From an uncultured bacterium (GTDB lineage Bacteria; Krumholzibacteriota; Krumholzibacteriia; LZORAL124-64-63), in assembly GCA_903912525.1 (NCBI GenBank), contig CAIWHK010000047.1, forward strand, positions 1-47,451: a stretch of DNA of 47,451 nucleotides. Reading direction: 5' to 3'. Positions 1-8,682 of this stretch are shown here, one piece after another. Position 1 is the first letter of the stretch. Each line of letters begins with the position of its first letter. The position numbers and the translations under genes were made by a program. The notes beneath the pieces were generated by a model. That model worked only from the letters and a program-made list of their open reading frames with translations, did not search any database and was not told the origin of the DNA.

Positions 1-148
1 CAGGCGCGAAGCGCCGAGGACTGTCCACGCCACACGTTTGTCTGGCGCCTTCGCTTCGCTCGGCTGGCGTTGTCGTTGAGGACATCGCGTGATAGGGTGG
101 CCCTTCATCGTGAAGCTGGAGGCGGCGGAAAGTAAACAGGAGTGACGG
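1..148. other. leader region, no gene seen
   Basis: I see no supported gene here. The stretch holds short GC-rich inverted segments (GGCGCGAAGCGCC near the left edge). It ends with a good ribosome binding site, AGGAG, six bases before the ATG at 149. It could be the 3' flank of a gene outside the window. Confidence 0.5.
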
Positions 149-1072
149 ATGAGTGGGAAGCGGCTGAAGGTGCTGGTCGACTTTGACGGGGTGTGGACGA
201 CCGTGGACGGGCAGGCCGCGGCGGTGGACGCGGCGCGCGGGGTGAAGCTGGCCGAGGCCAGCGGGATGCCGCTGGCGGACGTGCTGGCGTGCTGCGATGC
301 CGTTTCGGAAGCGATCGCGGCCGAGCCGCTGCAGCACGGGTGGCGACTGGACGGGCGCATCACGGCGTACGCGGACGAGGATCCGTTTTTGCGGCACAAC
401 GCGACGGCCAGCGGCATCGGCATCCTGGCGGACCGGGGACACGCGGGGTGCCGCGCGCTGCAGCAGGCGCTGGCGGCGAACGGCCACACCGAACTCAGCG
501 CACTGGGCTCGACCATCTTCATGGACGCCAGCCACGCCTACCTGGCCGACCACGGGCACGACCTGCTGCCGACGGCGCCGGCCGTGCTGCGGGCGCTGCT
601 CGAGGTGGCCGATGTCGTCTTCTGCACCAATTTCACGCCCGACGCGGTGGCCCGCAGCTGGGTGCCACGCGGGTTCAGCTTCACCGGCCCCGACGCCACA
701 CCCGGCCTGGCCCTGCGCGGCGAGGCCCGCAAGCAGGTGCTGACGAACGACCCGGCGCGCCCGGTGCCGTTCGGCGAGCGTCCCGTCGCAGTCGACCGCT
801 CGTTCTATCGCGCGGCGCTCGAGGCCGAGGCGCCCGACGTCGTGGTCGGCGACGTGTTCTCGCTGGACCTGGCCCTGCCGCTGACGATGCGGGCCGACGG
901 CCATCCCACCTGCCGCCCGCTGTGCCTGCTGGCCCGCACGCGGTTCTCGCCGGCGTGGTCGCTGGGCATGGCCCGCGGCGGCGCCGTGCCGGGGTTGCGG
1001 ATGCTCGAAACGCTGGATGACCTGGTGCCGCTGGTGCACGATCTCGCACAATCATCCCGCAAGGAGGGCTGA
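149..1072 (+). CDS. HAD-like hydrolase family protein
   Basis: A 307-residue cytoplasmic protein with no signal peptide. The N-terminus carries the HAD nucleophile motif VDFDGVWT, with Asp11 and Asp13 in the DxD positions. Later segments fit the other HAD motifs: a hydrophobic strand ending in CTNFT (motif II-like) and VVVGDVFSLDLALPL near residue 235 (motif IV-like). This suggests a phosphatase or related phosphoryl-transfer enzyme; the substrate cannot be read. The ATG start is supported by AGGAG six bases upstream. The stop lies two bases before the next ATG, so it is co-transcribed and probably translationally coupled with the isomerase-like gene. That hints at a role in sugar or sugar-phosphate metabolism, but this is inference. 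Confidence 0.7.
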   Translation: MSGKRLKVLVDFDGVWTTVDGQAAAVDAARGVKLAEASGMPLADVLACCDAVSEAIAAEPLQHGWRLDGRITAYADEDPFLRHNATASGIGILADRGHAGCRALQQALAANGHTELSALGSTIFMDASHAYLADHGHDLLPTAPAVLRALLEVADVVFCTNFTPDAVARSWVPRGFSFTGPDATPGLALRGEARKQVLTNDPARPVPFGERPVAVDRSFYRAALEAEAPDVVVGDVFSLDLALPLTMRADGHPTCRPLCLLARTRFSPAWSLGMARGGAVPGLRMLETLDDLVPLVHDLAQSSRKEG

Positions 1073-1074
1073 CC

Positions 1075-2325
1075 ATGCTGACGATCACGCCCGTCGCCTC
1101 GGAGTTCCTGCCCGCGAGCGCGCGGGACGCCCTGGTCGCCGCGTTTTCGGAGCGCTGGCGCGGCCTCGGCATCGGGCACCGCCTGGCCGCGGCCGGGCTG
1201 CCGGTGGCGCCGGGCGAGTTGCCGGTCCTGCTGATCCTGACCGGCGGCACCGAGCGCGCCGCCCTCGAGGCGCTCGGCGACGCAGCGTTGCCCGCGGTGC
1301 TGCTGGCCCACCCTTCGCAGAACTCGTTCCCTGCGTGCCTGGAGATCCTGGCGCGCCTGCAGCAGCTGGGCCGCCGCGGCGAGATCGTGTTCCTGGGCGA
1401 CGGCCCGGACGGCGATCGCGCGCTGCAGGAAGTCGCCGCCGCCGCGCACGCCCGGGCGATCCTGGGCGGCCGGCGGCTGGGCTGCATCGGCGAGCCCTCG
1501 GACTGGCTGGTGGCGAGCATGCCTTCGGCGGCCGCGGTGAAGCAGGCCTGGGGCGTCGACCTGGTCGACGTGCCGCTGGCCGAGGTGATGGAGGCGATGA
1601 AGGCGGTGCCCGCGAACGCGCCGCAGGTGGCGGACCTGGTCACCGACCTGGTGGGCGCCGCCGACGCGGTTGTGGAACCCACATCGGCCGACCTGGTGGC
1701 CGCCGCCACGGTCCTGCTCGCCCTGCGCGAAGTATGCCGACGCCACGACCTGCAGGCCTGCACCGTGCGCTGCTTCGACCTGGTCACGCAGCTGCGCACG
1801 ACCGGCTGTTACGCGCTCTCGCAATTGAACGACGAGGGCTTCATCGCCGGCTGTGAAGGTGACGTGCCCGCCGCGCTGACGATGATGTGGCTGCATGCGC
1901 TGGCCGGCGAGGTCCCGTTCGTGGCCAACCCGCAGCAGGTCGATGTGGCCAACAACCGCTTGTGGATCAGCCACTGCACCATCGGCCGCAGCCTGCTGGA
2001 CGGCTACCGCGTGCGCTCGCATTTCGAGTCGGGGCTGGGCGTGGCCATCGAGGGTCGCCTGCCGCAGCAGCCGGTCACGATCGCGCGGGTCGGCGGCGTC
2101 GACCTTCGTTCGGTGCTGGTCACCAATGGCCGCATCGTGGCGGGCGGGGATTCGCCGGACCGCTGCCGCACGCAGCTCGAGATCGAGGTCGACGCGGACC
2201 TGGGCGAACTGCTGCGCCGGCCGCTGGGGAATCATCACGTGATGATCCGCGGGCACTGGGCCGGCGCGTTGGCGGCCTATGGGCGGCTGTTCCTCCAGTG
2301 TCCTGAGTCCGGAGTTCGCGCCTGA
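1075..2325 (+). CDS. L-fucose/L-arabinose isomerase family protein
   Basis: A 416-residue protein resembling the L-fucose/L-arabinose isomerase fold, whose members interconvert aldoses and ketoses with a bound divalent metal. Supporting segments are NDEGF and CEGDVPAALTMMWLHALAG (Glu254 and Glu261 are candidate metal ligands), HCTIG (His300), a SHFESGLGVAIEG stretch and NHHVMIRGHW (His387/His388). It is shorter than true FucI (about 590) or AraA (about 500), so the substrate is uncertain. The ATG is preceded by AAGGAGG, which lies in the end of the upstream HAD gene. The last nine codons (CPESGVRA and stop) fall inside the left arm of the 161-bp inverted-repeat element at 2297-2457. The original C-terminus may therefore have been replaced when that element inserted. 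Confidence 0.75.
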   Translation: MLTITPVASEFLPASARDALVAAFSERWRGLGIGHRLAAAGLPVAPGELPVLLILTGGTERAALEALGDAALPAVLLAHPSQNSFPACLEILARLQQLGRRGEIVFLGDGPDGDRALQEVAAAAHARAILGGRRLGCIGEPSDWLVASMPSAAAVKQAWGVDLVDVPLAEVMEAMKAVPANAPQVADLVTDLVGAADAVVEPTSADLVAAATVLLALREVCRRHDLQACTVRCFDLVTQLRTTGCYALSQLNDEGFIAGCEGDVPAALTMMWLHALAGEVPFVANPQQVDVANNRLWISHCTIGRSLLDGYRVRSHFESGLGVAIEGRLPQQPVTIARVGGVDLRSVLVTNGRIVAGGDSPDRCRTQLEIEVDADLGELLRRPLGNHHVMIRGHWAGALAAYGRLFLQCPESGVRA

Positions 2326-2457
2326 ATTCGGTGGGACTGCGTGGTCCTGGCAAGGCGCGACGACGCCGGCGTACTTTGAGTACGTCAAGGAGGAGCAACG
2401 CCGCCAGGGCCGCGCAGGACCGCCGAATTCAGGCGCGAACTCCGGACTCAGGACACT
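2297..2457. repeat. 161-bp hairpin element with 35-bp perfect terminal inverted repeats
   Basis: The left arm 2297-2331 and right arm 2423-2457 are perfect reverse complements over 35 bases. The arms continue inward with partial complementarity for about 20 bases. The exact centre is a small palindrome (GTACT-TTG-AGTAC, 2371-2383), so the whole element folds on one axis. It sits between convergent genes and provides the stop codons of both: TGA at 2323-2325 on plus and TAG at 2456-2458 on minus, whose last base is just outside. It resembles a MITE or a REP-type imperfect-palindrome element and could also act as a bidirectional terminator. No transposase is present nearby. Confidence 0.8.
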
Positions 2458-3763
2458 AGCGCAGGAGCAGGCAGCGACGGCTGTCGCTCATGTCGCCCTG
2501 GCGCAGCCTCAGGATGTACGTCCCCGCCGGAAGCTGCTCGGCGTTCCACTCGAGGTTGTGCACGCCCGCCTCATAGCTGCCGACTTCGGTGTGCGCGACG
2601 CGCCGACCGGCGATGTCGTAGACATCCATCTCCACGGGACCGGACCTGCTCACGCTGAATTCGACCCGGGTGCGCCCCTGGAACGGGTTGGCGTAGGTGT
2701 TGACAATGGCGATCCCCTGGCCCGGCGCCACGATATCGCCGGGGACCGGGCTCGCATCCACGGGAATGGCAGCCGCAACGGCATTCGCCAGCTTCGTCCA
2801 ATTCGCCGCCGTGTCACGCAGGCCCACCCGCGCCTGCTCGACATGGACGAACCGGCCGGTCGCCGAGATCGCCGGGGTGCCGCACGGCTCCGAGCTGCCG
2901 TTCAGCAGGCGGCCCTGGGTGTTGTTCGTGGCCCAGAGGTCGCTGGCGCCCGGGTTCAGGTGGACGACGGCGGCGTCCAGGGTGCCGTCGATCGCCTCGA
3001 TGGCCGCGGCGACCGAAGCCGCATAGTCCGTCCCGGTGGGCCGCGAGATGGTGCCGTTGCTGATCACAAGGTCGGGGTCACCGGTGCCCTGGGCGAAGCC
3101 ATGGGCCTGCACGATGATCAGCGACGGGTCGTTGTCGAGCAACGCCTCGGTCGTGACCTGGTAGGTCGAATCCACCACGTGGGCCATGTCCGAGTAGCGG
3201 TAGGCTTCGTAGCCGTCGCTGCAGGCCGAGGTCGTGCCGTCGCACGGGGTATACGACGTGCCGTTGCAGCGATGCGTTCCCGAGATGAAGAACGCGCGCG
3301 CCGACGTCGTCCGGTACATGCGGATGCCTTGGTAGCCGGTGTTCGAGTCGTAGATGGGATGCGGGCTCTGGATCACCAGATGCTGCCGCTTCGGGGCCGT
3401 GTTGAAGACAAAGGTGCCCCAATACCGGGAAGTGGCCCCGGGGACCCTCTCCAGCACGACGTGGACAGGGTTGGGGATGATCGCCGTGTCGGTCCAGATC
3501 ACGACCTGGTAGCTCTTGGTCAGCGCGTCTGTGTGGGCCAGGGCATACTCGCCGGCCAGGATGTGGTCGACGATCTCGCGCCACAACTGGCGTGATGACA
3601 GGGCCGGCTGCAGGTAGTCCCCGCCGCCGACCGCCGTCGGCATGGTACCGATGATGGCGTCGATATGGGTCGCCAGGTCCCCGCTCTGGTAGACCTGGGC
3701 GTTGGTCCCCGTGGCCGCGAGCAGGAACAGCAGTGTGCCGATCACGACGCCGTACTTCTTCAC
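2456..3763 (-). CDS. secreted protein with C-terminal FlgD-like sorting domain
   Basis: A 435-residue protein with an N-terminal signal peptide (MKKYGVVIGTLLFLLAATGTNAQ). It has a roughly 300-residue globular region I cannot assign. The C-terminal FlgD-like beta domain of about 85 residues has NPFQGRTRVEFSVSRSG, a VYDIAGRRV strand and PAGTYILRLR. This domain type is used for secretion or surface attachment in FCB-related bacteria. The central region has several conserved-looking histidine motifs (QSPHPIYD, SGTHRC, VQAHGF, VVHLNPGA) that could be a metal site, loosely like N-formylglutamate amidohydrolase or poly-gamma-glutamate hydrolase folds. That resemblance is weak. The stop lies at the outer edge of the hairpin element, so the C-terminus may be slightly altered. 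It is separated from the beta-helix gene upstream by a strong hairpin. Confidence 0.7.
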   Translation of the reverse strand: MKKYGVVIGTLLFLLAATGTNAQVYQSGDLATHIDAIIGTMPTAVGGGDYLQPALSSRQLWREIVDHILAGEYALAHTDALTKSYQVVIWTDTAIIPNPVHVVLERVPGATSRYWGTFVFNTAPKRQHLVIQSPHPIYDSNTGYQGIRMYRTTSARAFFISGTHRCNGTSYTPCDGTTSACSDGYEAYRYSDMAHVVDSTYQVTTEALLDNDPSLIIVQAHGFAQGTGDPDLVISNGTISRPTGTDYAASVAAAIEAIDGTLDAAVVHLNPGASDLWATNNTQGRLLNGSSEPCGTPAISATGRFVHVEQARVGLRDTAANWTKLANAVAAAIPVDASPVPGDIVAPGQGIAIVNTYANPFQGRTRVEFSVSRSGPVEMDVYDIAGRRVAHTEVGSYEAGVHNLEWNAEQLPAGTYILRLRQGDMSDSRRCLLLR

Positions 3764-3806
3764 AACGGTCTCCTTGCCGGGGCGGCGCTGGCCCGCCGTT
3801 GTCGTG

Positions 3807-3845
3807 ATCGCCGGGCGCGGCCGTCGAGGGCCGCCGCCCGGCGAT
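3807..3845. terminator. GC-rich hairpin between secreted-protein genes
   Basis: ATCGCCGGGCG (3807-3817) pairs perfectly with CGCCCGGCGAT (3835-3845), and an inner CGGCC/GGCCG pair lengthens the stem. It lies between the stop at 3869 and the start at 3763 on the minus strand. There is no T-run after it, so it may be a weak terminator, an RNA-stability element or an attenuator rather than a classical intrinsic terminator. Confidence 0.45.
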
Positions 3846-3868
3846 CTCCATGTTGCCGATCCTGCACG

Positions 3869-4444
3869 CTACTTGAGCAGGACCATCTTGCGGACCAGGC
3901 TGGCGCCGTCCGCATCGAGCCGGTAGAAGTAGGTCCCGCTGGCGACCGGGTTGCCGTCGTCGTCCTGGCCCGTCCACACCTCGGCGTGCGTCCCGGCCGT
4001 CATCGCGCCGTCGACCAGCCGCGCCACCTGCCGGCCGGAGACGTCGAAGATGCCCAGGACCACGTGCCCGGCGCGCGGCAGGCTGAACTCGATCTTTGTC
4101 TGCGGGTTGAACGGGTTGGGCAGGTTCTGCGCCAGGCGCAGCGGCGACCGCTGGATCTCGATCGCCGCGGTCTCGAACAGCACCCAGGCCGAATCGCCGT
4201 CCTGGACCTCGACCCGGTAGCGATAGCTGGCGCCCGGCTCGCCGGTCGCGTCGCTGATCGCGAAGGAGTTGGCGCCGGTGGCGACGACGGCTGCTCCCAG
4301 AAGCAGCGTCTGCCCGCCGGCGCCGGTCGCACGATAGACCACGAAGTTCGCCGGGTCGGCCGGCCAGTTCGTGCTCCACGTGACGTCCACGATCGAACCG
4401 CGCAGGACCGCTGCCGCATTGGCCAGCAGGTTGGCCACGACACC
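3869..4444 (-). pseudogene. detached FnIII-like/FlgD C-terminal part of the beta-helix gene
   Basis: This frame continues in phase after the TAG stop of the gene at 4445-6376. Its first codons read GVVANLLANAAAVLRG. The intact paralogue ending at 9269 reads LGADGVVASLLRSSEVQAAG at the same place with no stop, so the TAG replaces a sense codon. The segment encodes a fibronectin-III-like module (VTWSTNW through FETAAIEIQ) and a FlgD-like sorting domain (LPNPFNPQTKIEFSLPRAG, VARLVDG, ASGTYFYRLDADGASLVRKM). A GTG at 4438 could start a 189-residue product, but there is no signal peptide, so alone it would stay in the cytoplasm. It is best read as the C-terminus of a broken or read-through gene. 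A sequencing or assembly error at 4445-4447 is also possible. Confidence 0.75.
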
Positions 4445-6376
4445 CTAGGCGCCGAGCGTCAACTGCGTGCAGGAGGACAGGCCCGCGGCCGATACGGTGT
4501 TCGCCGTGTCATCGAGCAGCGAGCCGACCTGCGCCCAGCCGCCGCCCTGGCCGGTGAACATGACGAGCGCGGGCTCCGGAATGCCGTTCAGCTCCGACTC
4601 GTCGTAGTGGAACACCGCGGTCGCATCCAGGCCGCTGTTGTTCGCGGCCGTGACGTCGAACAGGCGCAGGATGCCGTCGGACGCCGACTTGGCAGGAGCG
4701 GCCAGCGTCGTGCGCACGACGTCCGTCAGGCCCGGGGCAGCGCCGGCCGCCGTCAGGTCCAGCCCGATGCCGCCGAACGATTCGGCCGCCGACTGGGCCA
4801 CCGTCCGCGACGCGCGGACCGTGCCGATGACCGTCATGCCCGGCGACTCGACCAGCGTCGCGCCGGCGCCCAGCGTCACACCGTAGGCGCCTGTCGTCAG
4901 GTCGCTGCCCGAGATCGCGCAAGCGCCGCCGACCAGCAGGTCCGCGTTCAGCGCGACGCCCTGGTCACCCGAAAGCGTGAAGTTGCGCAGCACGCCCGCC
5001 GCTGCCGGGACTTCCGGCCCCGTCGTCACGGCTGCCGCGGTGCTCGAATAGCGCAGGTCGACCTGGCCGGCGAAGGCAGGCGCAGCCGCCAGCGTACCGG
5101 TCGCGCGCTGGATCAGCGCACCGTCGGCCATCGTCAGCACCGCATTGGCGTTGCTGTTGTCCAGCAGGCCGGTGGTCAGGTACAGGACCTTGCCGACCGT
5201 CAGCGTCTGCGGCGCCGCCGCCGTCAGCTGCAGGGTCGCCCCCGTGTCGACCTTGAGCGTGTCGCTGATGGCAAAGCTCCCGGTCAGGTCCCAGACCTTG
5301 GCGAATCCCGGTTCCAGGCTGATCTCGAGGCCGGCGTAGTTCATGCCGGTGACCGTCTGGGCGGAACCTTCGCGCGAATAGCGCACGGTGCCGTTGTTCG
5401 TGAACGCCGTCGGGAAGATCGTCGTCGTCGACTTCGTATCGAACAGGCCGCCGACGTCAAGCGTCACCACGGCGCTCGTTCCCCAGATGTCCGACGTCGT
5501 GTAGTGCTCCAGTTCGCCGCCGGACTTGAGGCGCAGGGCGCCGCAATCGAACAGCTTGGGCGACATGCTGGTGCTGGTGATGATCTTGCCGCCGCTCTCG
5601 ACGTCGATACCGGCCAGCGTGATCTTGTTGGTGCTCGAGTTCATGAACGTGGCCTTGCCGTACACCGTGAACTTGCCGACGGGGTACTGGGTCACGGGCG
5701 AAGCGAGGCTGCCACTGCGGATGTGGTGGGCGCCGCTGCCGACCAGGATGAACTCGCCGCCGCTGCGGATCGTCACGTTGGGCAGGTTGGACTGGCTGGT
5801 GCTGGTGCTGGTGTAGGCGCCGCTCGAGGCGAAGCGCCCCTCGATGTCGTCGTCGCCGGCCAGTTCGAAGGTGCCGTTGACGATCTCGAGGCTGTTCTGG
5901 ATGCCCAGCCGCATGTTGGTGCCGCCGGTCGTCACCTTGCCGCCGTCCTTGTCGATGATGACGTCGCGGAACGAGGTCGAGCCGCCGGAGGTGCTCCAGC
6001 CGCGCAGGGTCTGCACGGCCGGACCGGCGAACTTGATGGTGGCGCTTGTGGCCGACCAGCCCGCCGAAAACGCGATGTGCGACGTGCTGAACAGCGTGAA
6101 GTCGCCGTACACCGTCAGCAGGCTGCTGGCGTTCATCTTGATCAGGCCGGTCGCGGCGCCGAAGGTCACGCTCTTGCACGTGGCCGTCTGGGTGTCGACC
6201 GTGATCGTGTGGCCGGCGGCGATCAGGACGTCGTCGGCGCTCGTCGGCGCCTGGCCGCCGACCCACGTCGCGCCCGTGGCCCAACTGCCGCTGGCCGCGG
6301 ACGTGATCAGGGCCTGGGCTGCCACCGGCAATGTCGCCAGAAGCAGCACCAGCATCGTCACGAATGTTCTCTTCAT
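4445..6376 (-). CDS. secreted G8-like/beta-helix protein, truncated by in-frame TAG
   Basis: A 643-residue product with a signal peptide (MKRTFVTMLVLLLATLPVAAQA). A G8-like start follows (SGSWATGATWVGGQAPTSADDVLIAAGHTITVD), then many short beta-strand repeats rich in G, S and T, as in parallel beta-helix surface proteins. I chose the ATG at 6376 over upstream in-frame starts because GGAGG lies eight bases before it and the signal peptide begins there. The frame stops at TAG 4445-4447 and continues open to 3869 with the FnIII-like and FlgD sorting modules. As written, the protein would be exported without its sorting domain. It is very similar to the next gene (6439-8682), especially from SSTAAAVTTGPEVPAAAG onward, pointing to recent duplication. 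It lies 62 bases after that gene's stop, so they are probably one transcript. Confidence 0.8.
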   Translation of the reverse strand: MKRTFVTMLVLLLATLPVAAQALITSAASGSWATGATWVGGQAPTSADDVLIAAGHTITVDTQTATCKSVTFGAATGLIKMNASSLLTVYGDFTLFSTSHIAFSAGWSATSATIKFAGPAVQTLRGWSTSGGSTSFRDVIIDKDGGKVTTGGTNMRLGIQNSLEIVNGTFELAGDDDIEGRFASSGAYTSTSTSQSNLPNVTIRSGGEFILVGSGAHHIRSGSLASPVTQYPVGKFTVYGKATFMNSSTNKITLAGIDVESGGKIITSTSMSPKLFDCGALRLKSGGELEHYTTSDIWGTSAVVTLDVGGLFDTKSTTTIFPTAFTNNGTVRYSREGSAQTVTGMNYAGLEISLEPGFAKVWDLTGSFAISDTLKVDTGATLQLTAAAPQTLTVGKVLYLTTGLLDNSNANAVLTMADGALIQRATGTLAAAPAFAGQVDLRYSSTAAAVTTGPEVPAAAGVLRNFTLSGDQGVALNADLLVGGACAISGSDLTTGAYGVTLGAGATLVESPGMTVIGTVRASRTVAQSAAESFGGIGLDLTAAGAAPGLTDVVRTTLAAPAKSASDGILRLFDVTAANNSGLDATAVFHYDESELNGIPEPALVMFTGQGGGWAQVGSLLDDTANTVSAAGLSSCTQLTLGA

Positions 6377-6438
6377 CTTCGTTTCCTCCGAGCTCGCTGA
6401 CCTTGGACGTGATGCAGCCCCAGGGGCCATGTTTGTGT

Positions 6439-8682
6439 CTACCTCGCCAGGATCATCTTCCGCGACTGCACGGCGCCGTCGGCGGCCAGCCGGCAGAAGT
6501 ACACGCCGGAGGCCACGGACCGCCCGGCGTCGTCACGGCCCTGCCACACCAGGTCGTGGCGGCCGCTGTTCATCGTCCCGGACGCCAGCTTCTGCACCAG
6601 CTGGCCGCGCACGTCGTAGATCGCCACCTCGACGGGACCCGTCTTCGCCAGGTCGAACGTCACGTGGGTGGTCGGGTTGAACGGGTTGGGGAACAGCGAG
6701 ACGAAGCCGGTGTGCGCGGCGACAACGTCGCCGCCGACGCCGCTGACGTAGCCGGCGCGCAGCGTCAGGCGGGCCAGCGAGGCCTGTCCGGGAACCGTCA
6801 TGCTGTTGGCTGCCTCGTCCAGCACGCCGGTCACCTTGGTCCACGTCGTGCCGGCGGCCGGGGCCGTGAACGGATTCAGCGCGGACTCGGCCGTGCCGGC
6901 CAGTTCGGACTCGTCGTAGTGGAAGACCACCGTGGCGTTCAGCCCGGCGTTGTTCGCCGCCGCGACGGAGAAGGAACGCTCGATGCTGCTGGTGCCGTTG
7001 ACGTCCTGCGCCGACCCGGTGGTCCGCGTCACGGTCGTCACGCCGGGGGCCGCGCCGGCCGCCGTCAGGTCCAGCCCGATGCCGCCGAAGGTCTCGGCCG
7101 CCGACTGCGCCACCGTCCGCGTGGCCCGCACGGTGCCCAGCACCGTCGTGCCCGCCGACTCGACCAGCGTGGCGCCGGAGCCCAGCGTCACGCCGTAGGC
7201 GCCGGTGGTCAGGTCGCTGCCCGAGATCGTGCACGCGCCGCCGACCAGGAGGTCCGAACCCAGCGTCACGCCCTGGTCGCCCGAGAGCGTGAAGTTGCGC
7301 AGCACGCCCGCCGCCGCCGGCACTTCCGGCCCGGTCGTCACGGACGCCGCGGTGCTCGAGTAGCGCAGGTCGACCTGGCCGGCGAACGCGGGCGCCGCCG
7401 ACAGGCCGCCGACCGCGCGCTGGATCAGGGCGCCGTCAGCCAGCGTCAGCACCGCGTTGGGATTGGTGTTGTTCAGCTGGCCGGTCGTCAGGTAGAGGAA
7501 CCTGCCGACCGTCAGGGTCTGCGGCGCCGCCGCCGTCAAGTTCAGGGTCGCGGTGTTGTCGATCTTCAGCGTGTCGCTGACGGCGAAGTTGCCGGTCAGG
7601 TCGAGGATCTTGACGTTGTCGACATCGAAGCTGATCTCGAGGTTCGTGTAGTTCATGGCCACGACCGACTGGTCCGTCAGCCCGTCGCGCGAGTAGCGCA
7701 CCGTGCCGTTGTTGACGAAGCTCACCGGGAACAGCGTCGAGGCGGACTTCGTGTCGATCAGGCCGCCGGCGTCCAGCGTCATGGTCGCGCTGGCGCCCCA
7801 GATGTCGGACGTGGTGTAGTTTTCCAGCTCGCCGCCCGACTTGATGCGCACCGGGCCGCAGTCGAACTCGCCGCCGCCCATCTCCACGCTGGTGATGATC
7901 TTGCCGCCGCTCTCGACGTCGATGCCCGAGAACGTCATCCGGAAGGTGCTGGCGTCGACGAACGTGGCCTTGCCGTAGACGGTGAACCTGCCGATGGGCA
8001 GGTGGGTCGCGGTCGCCGAGGTGTAGCCGCTGCGGATGTGGTGGGCGCCGTCGCCGTCGACCATCGAGAACTCGGCGCCGGCGCGGACCGTCACGTTCGG
8101 CAGGGCCGCGTTGGTGAAGATGCCGCTCGAGGCCCAGCGGCCCTCGAGGTCGTCCTGCGCCGCGAGTTCGAAGATTCCCGCAACGATGTCCAGGCTGTTC
8201 TGGATGCCCAGGCGCATGCCAGTGCCGTCGGTGGTCACCATGCCGCCGGACTTGTCGACGATCACGTCGCGGAGGGACGTCGAGCCGCCGGTGGCGCTCC
8301 AGCCCCGCAGGGTCTGCACTTCCGGTCCGGTGAACTTGATGAAGGCATTGGTCGCCGACCAGCCCGCCGAGAACGCGATCTGCGTGTTGCTGAACAGCGT
8401 GATGTCTCCGTACACCGAAAGCAGCGCGTTCGGGTTCATGTCGATCAGCGCGTTGACGCCGCCGAAGGCGATGCTGTGGCAGACGGCCGTGCCGTCATCG
8501 ACCGAGACGGTGTGCCCGGCCCCGATCAGGACGTCGTCAGTGGCCGTCGGGGGCACGCCGCCCGACCAGGTGGCGCCGACGGTCCAGCTGCCGCTGGCCA
8601 CGGACGTGATCTGGGCGCTGGCGACCAACGGCAGGGCCATCGACGCGAGCAGGCAGAACAGGGTGATAGCGATCTTTCTCAT
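6439..8682 (-). CDS. secreted G8-like/beta-helix protein with FlgD-like sorting domain
   Basis: A 747-residue protein with a signal peptide (MRKIAITLFCLLASMALPLVASAQ), a G8-like N-terminal module (SGSWTVGATWSGGVPPTATDD) and a long beta-helix region. It ends in a FlgD-like sorting domain: FPNPFNPTTHVTFDLAKTG, IYDVRGQLVQKL, ASGVYFCRLAADG. I chose ATG 8682, with GGAGG nine bases upstream, over a TTG at 8928 because the 82 residues between lack homology to the paralogue and the signal peptide begins at 8682. It is the intact close relative of the TAG-split gene downstream. Surface attachment or secretion is expected; a polysaccharide- or polymer-binding role is only a guess. A sigma54 promoter (8972-8987) with an upstream activator-like site (9061-9077) precedes it, leaving a leader of roughly 280 bases. 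Confidence 0.82.
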   Translation of the reverse strand: MRKIAITLFCLLASMALPLVASAQITSVASGSWTVGATWSGGVPPTATDDVLIGAGHTVSVDDGTAVCHSIAFGGVNALIDMNPNALLSVYGDITLFSNTQIAFSAGWSATNAFIKFTGPEVQTLRGWSATGGSTSLRDVIVDKSGGMVTTDGTGMRLGIQNSLDIVAGIFELAAQDDLEGRWASSGIFTNAALPNVTVRAGAEFSMVDGDGAHHIRSGYTSATATHLPIGRFTVYGKATFVDASTFRMTFSGIDVESGGKIITSVEMGGGEFDCGPVRIKSGGELENYTTSDIWGASATMTLDAGGLIDTKSASTLFPVSFVNNGTVRYSRDGLTDQSVVAMNYTNLEISFDVDNVKILDLTGNFAVSDTLKIDNTATLNLTAAAPQTLTVGRFLYLTTGQLNNTNPNAVLTLADGALIQRAVGGLSAAPAFAGQVDLRYSSTAASVTTGPEVPAAAGVLRNFTLSGDQGVTLGSDLLVGGACTISGSDLTTGAYGVTLGSGATLVESAGTTVLGTVRATRTVAQSAAETFGGIGLDLTAAGAAPGVTTVTRTTGSAQDVNGTSSIERSFSVAAANNAGLNATVVFHYDESELAGTAESALNPFTAPAAGTTWTKVTGVLDEAANSMTVPGQASLARLTLRAGYVSGVGGDVVAAHTGFVSLFPNPFNPTTHVTFDLAKTGPVEVAIYDVRGQLVQKLASGTMNSGRHDLVWQGRDDAGRSVASGVYFCRLAADGAVQSRKMILAR

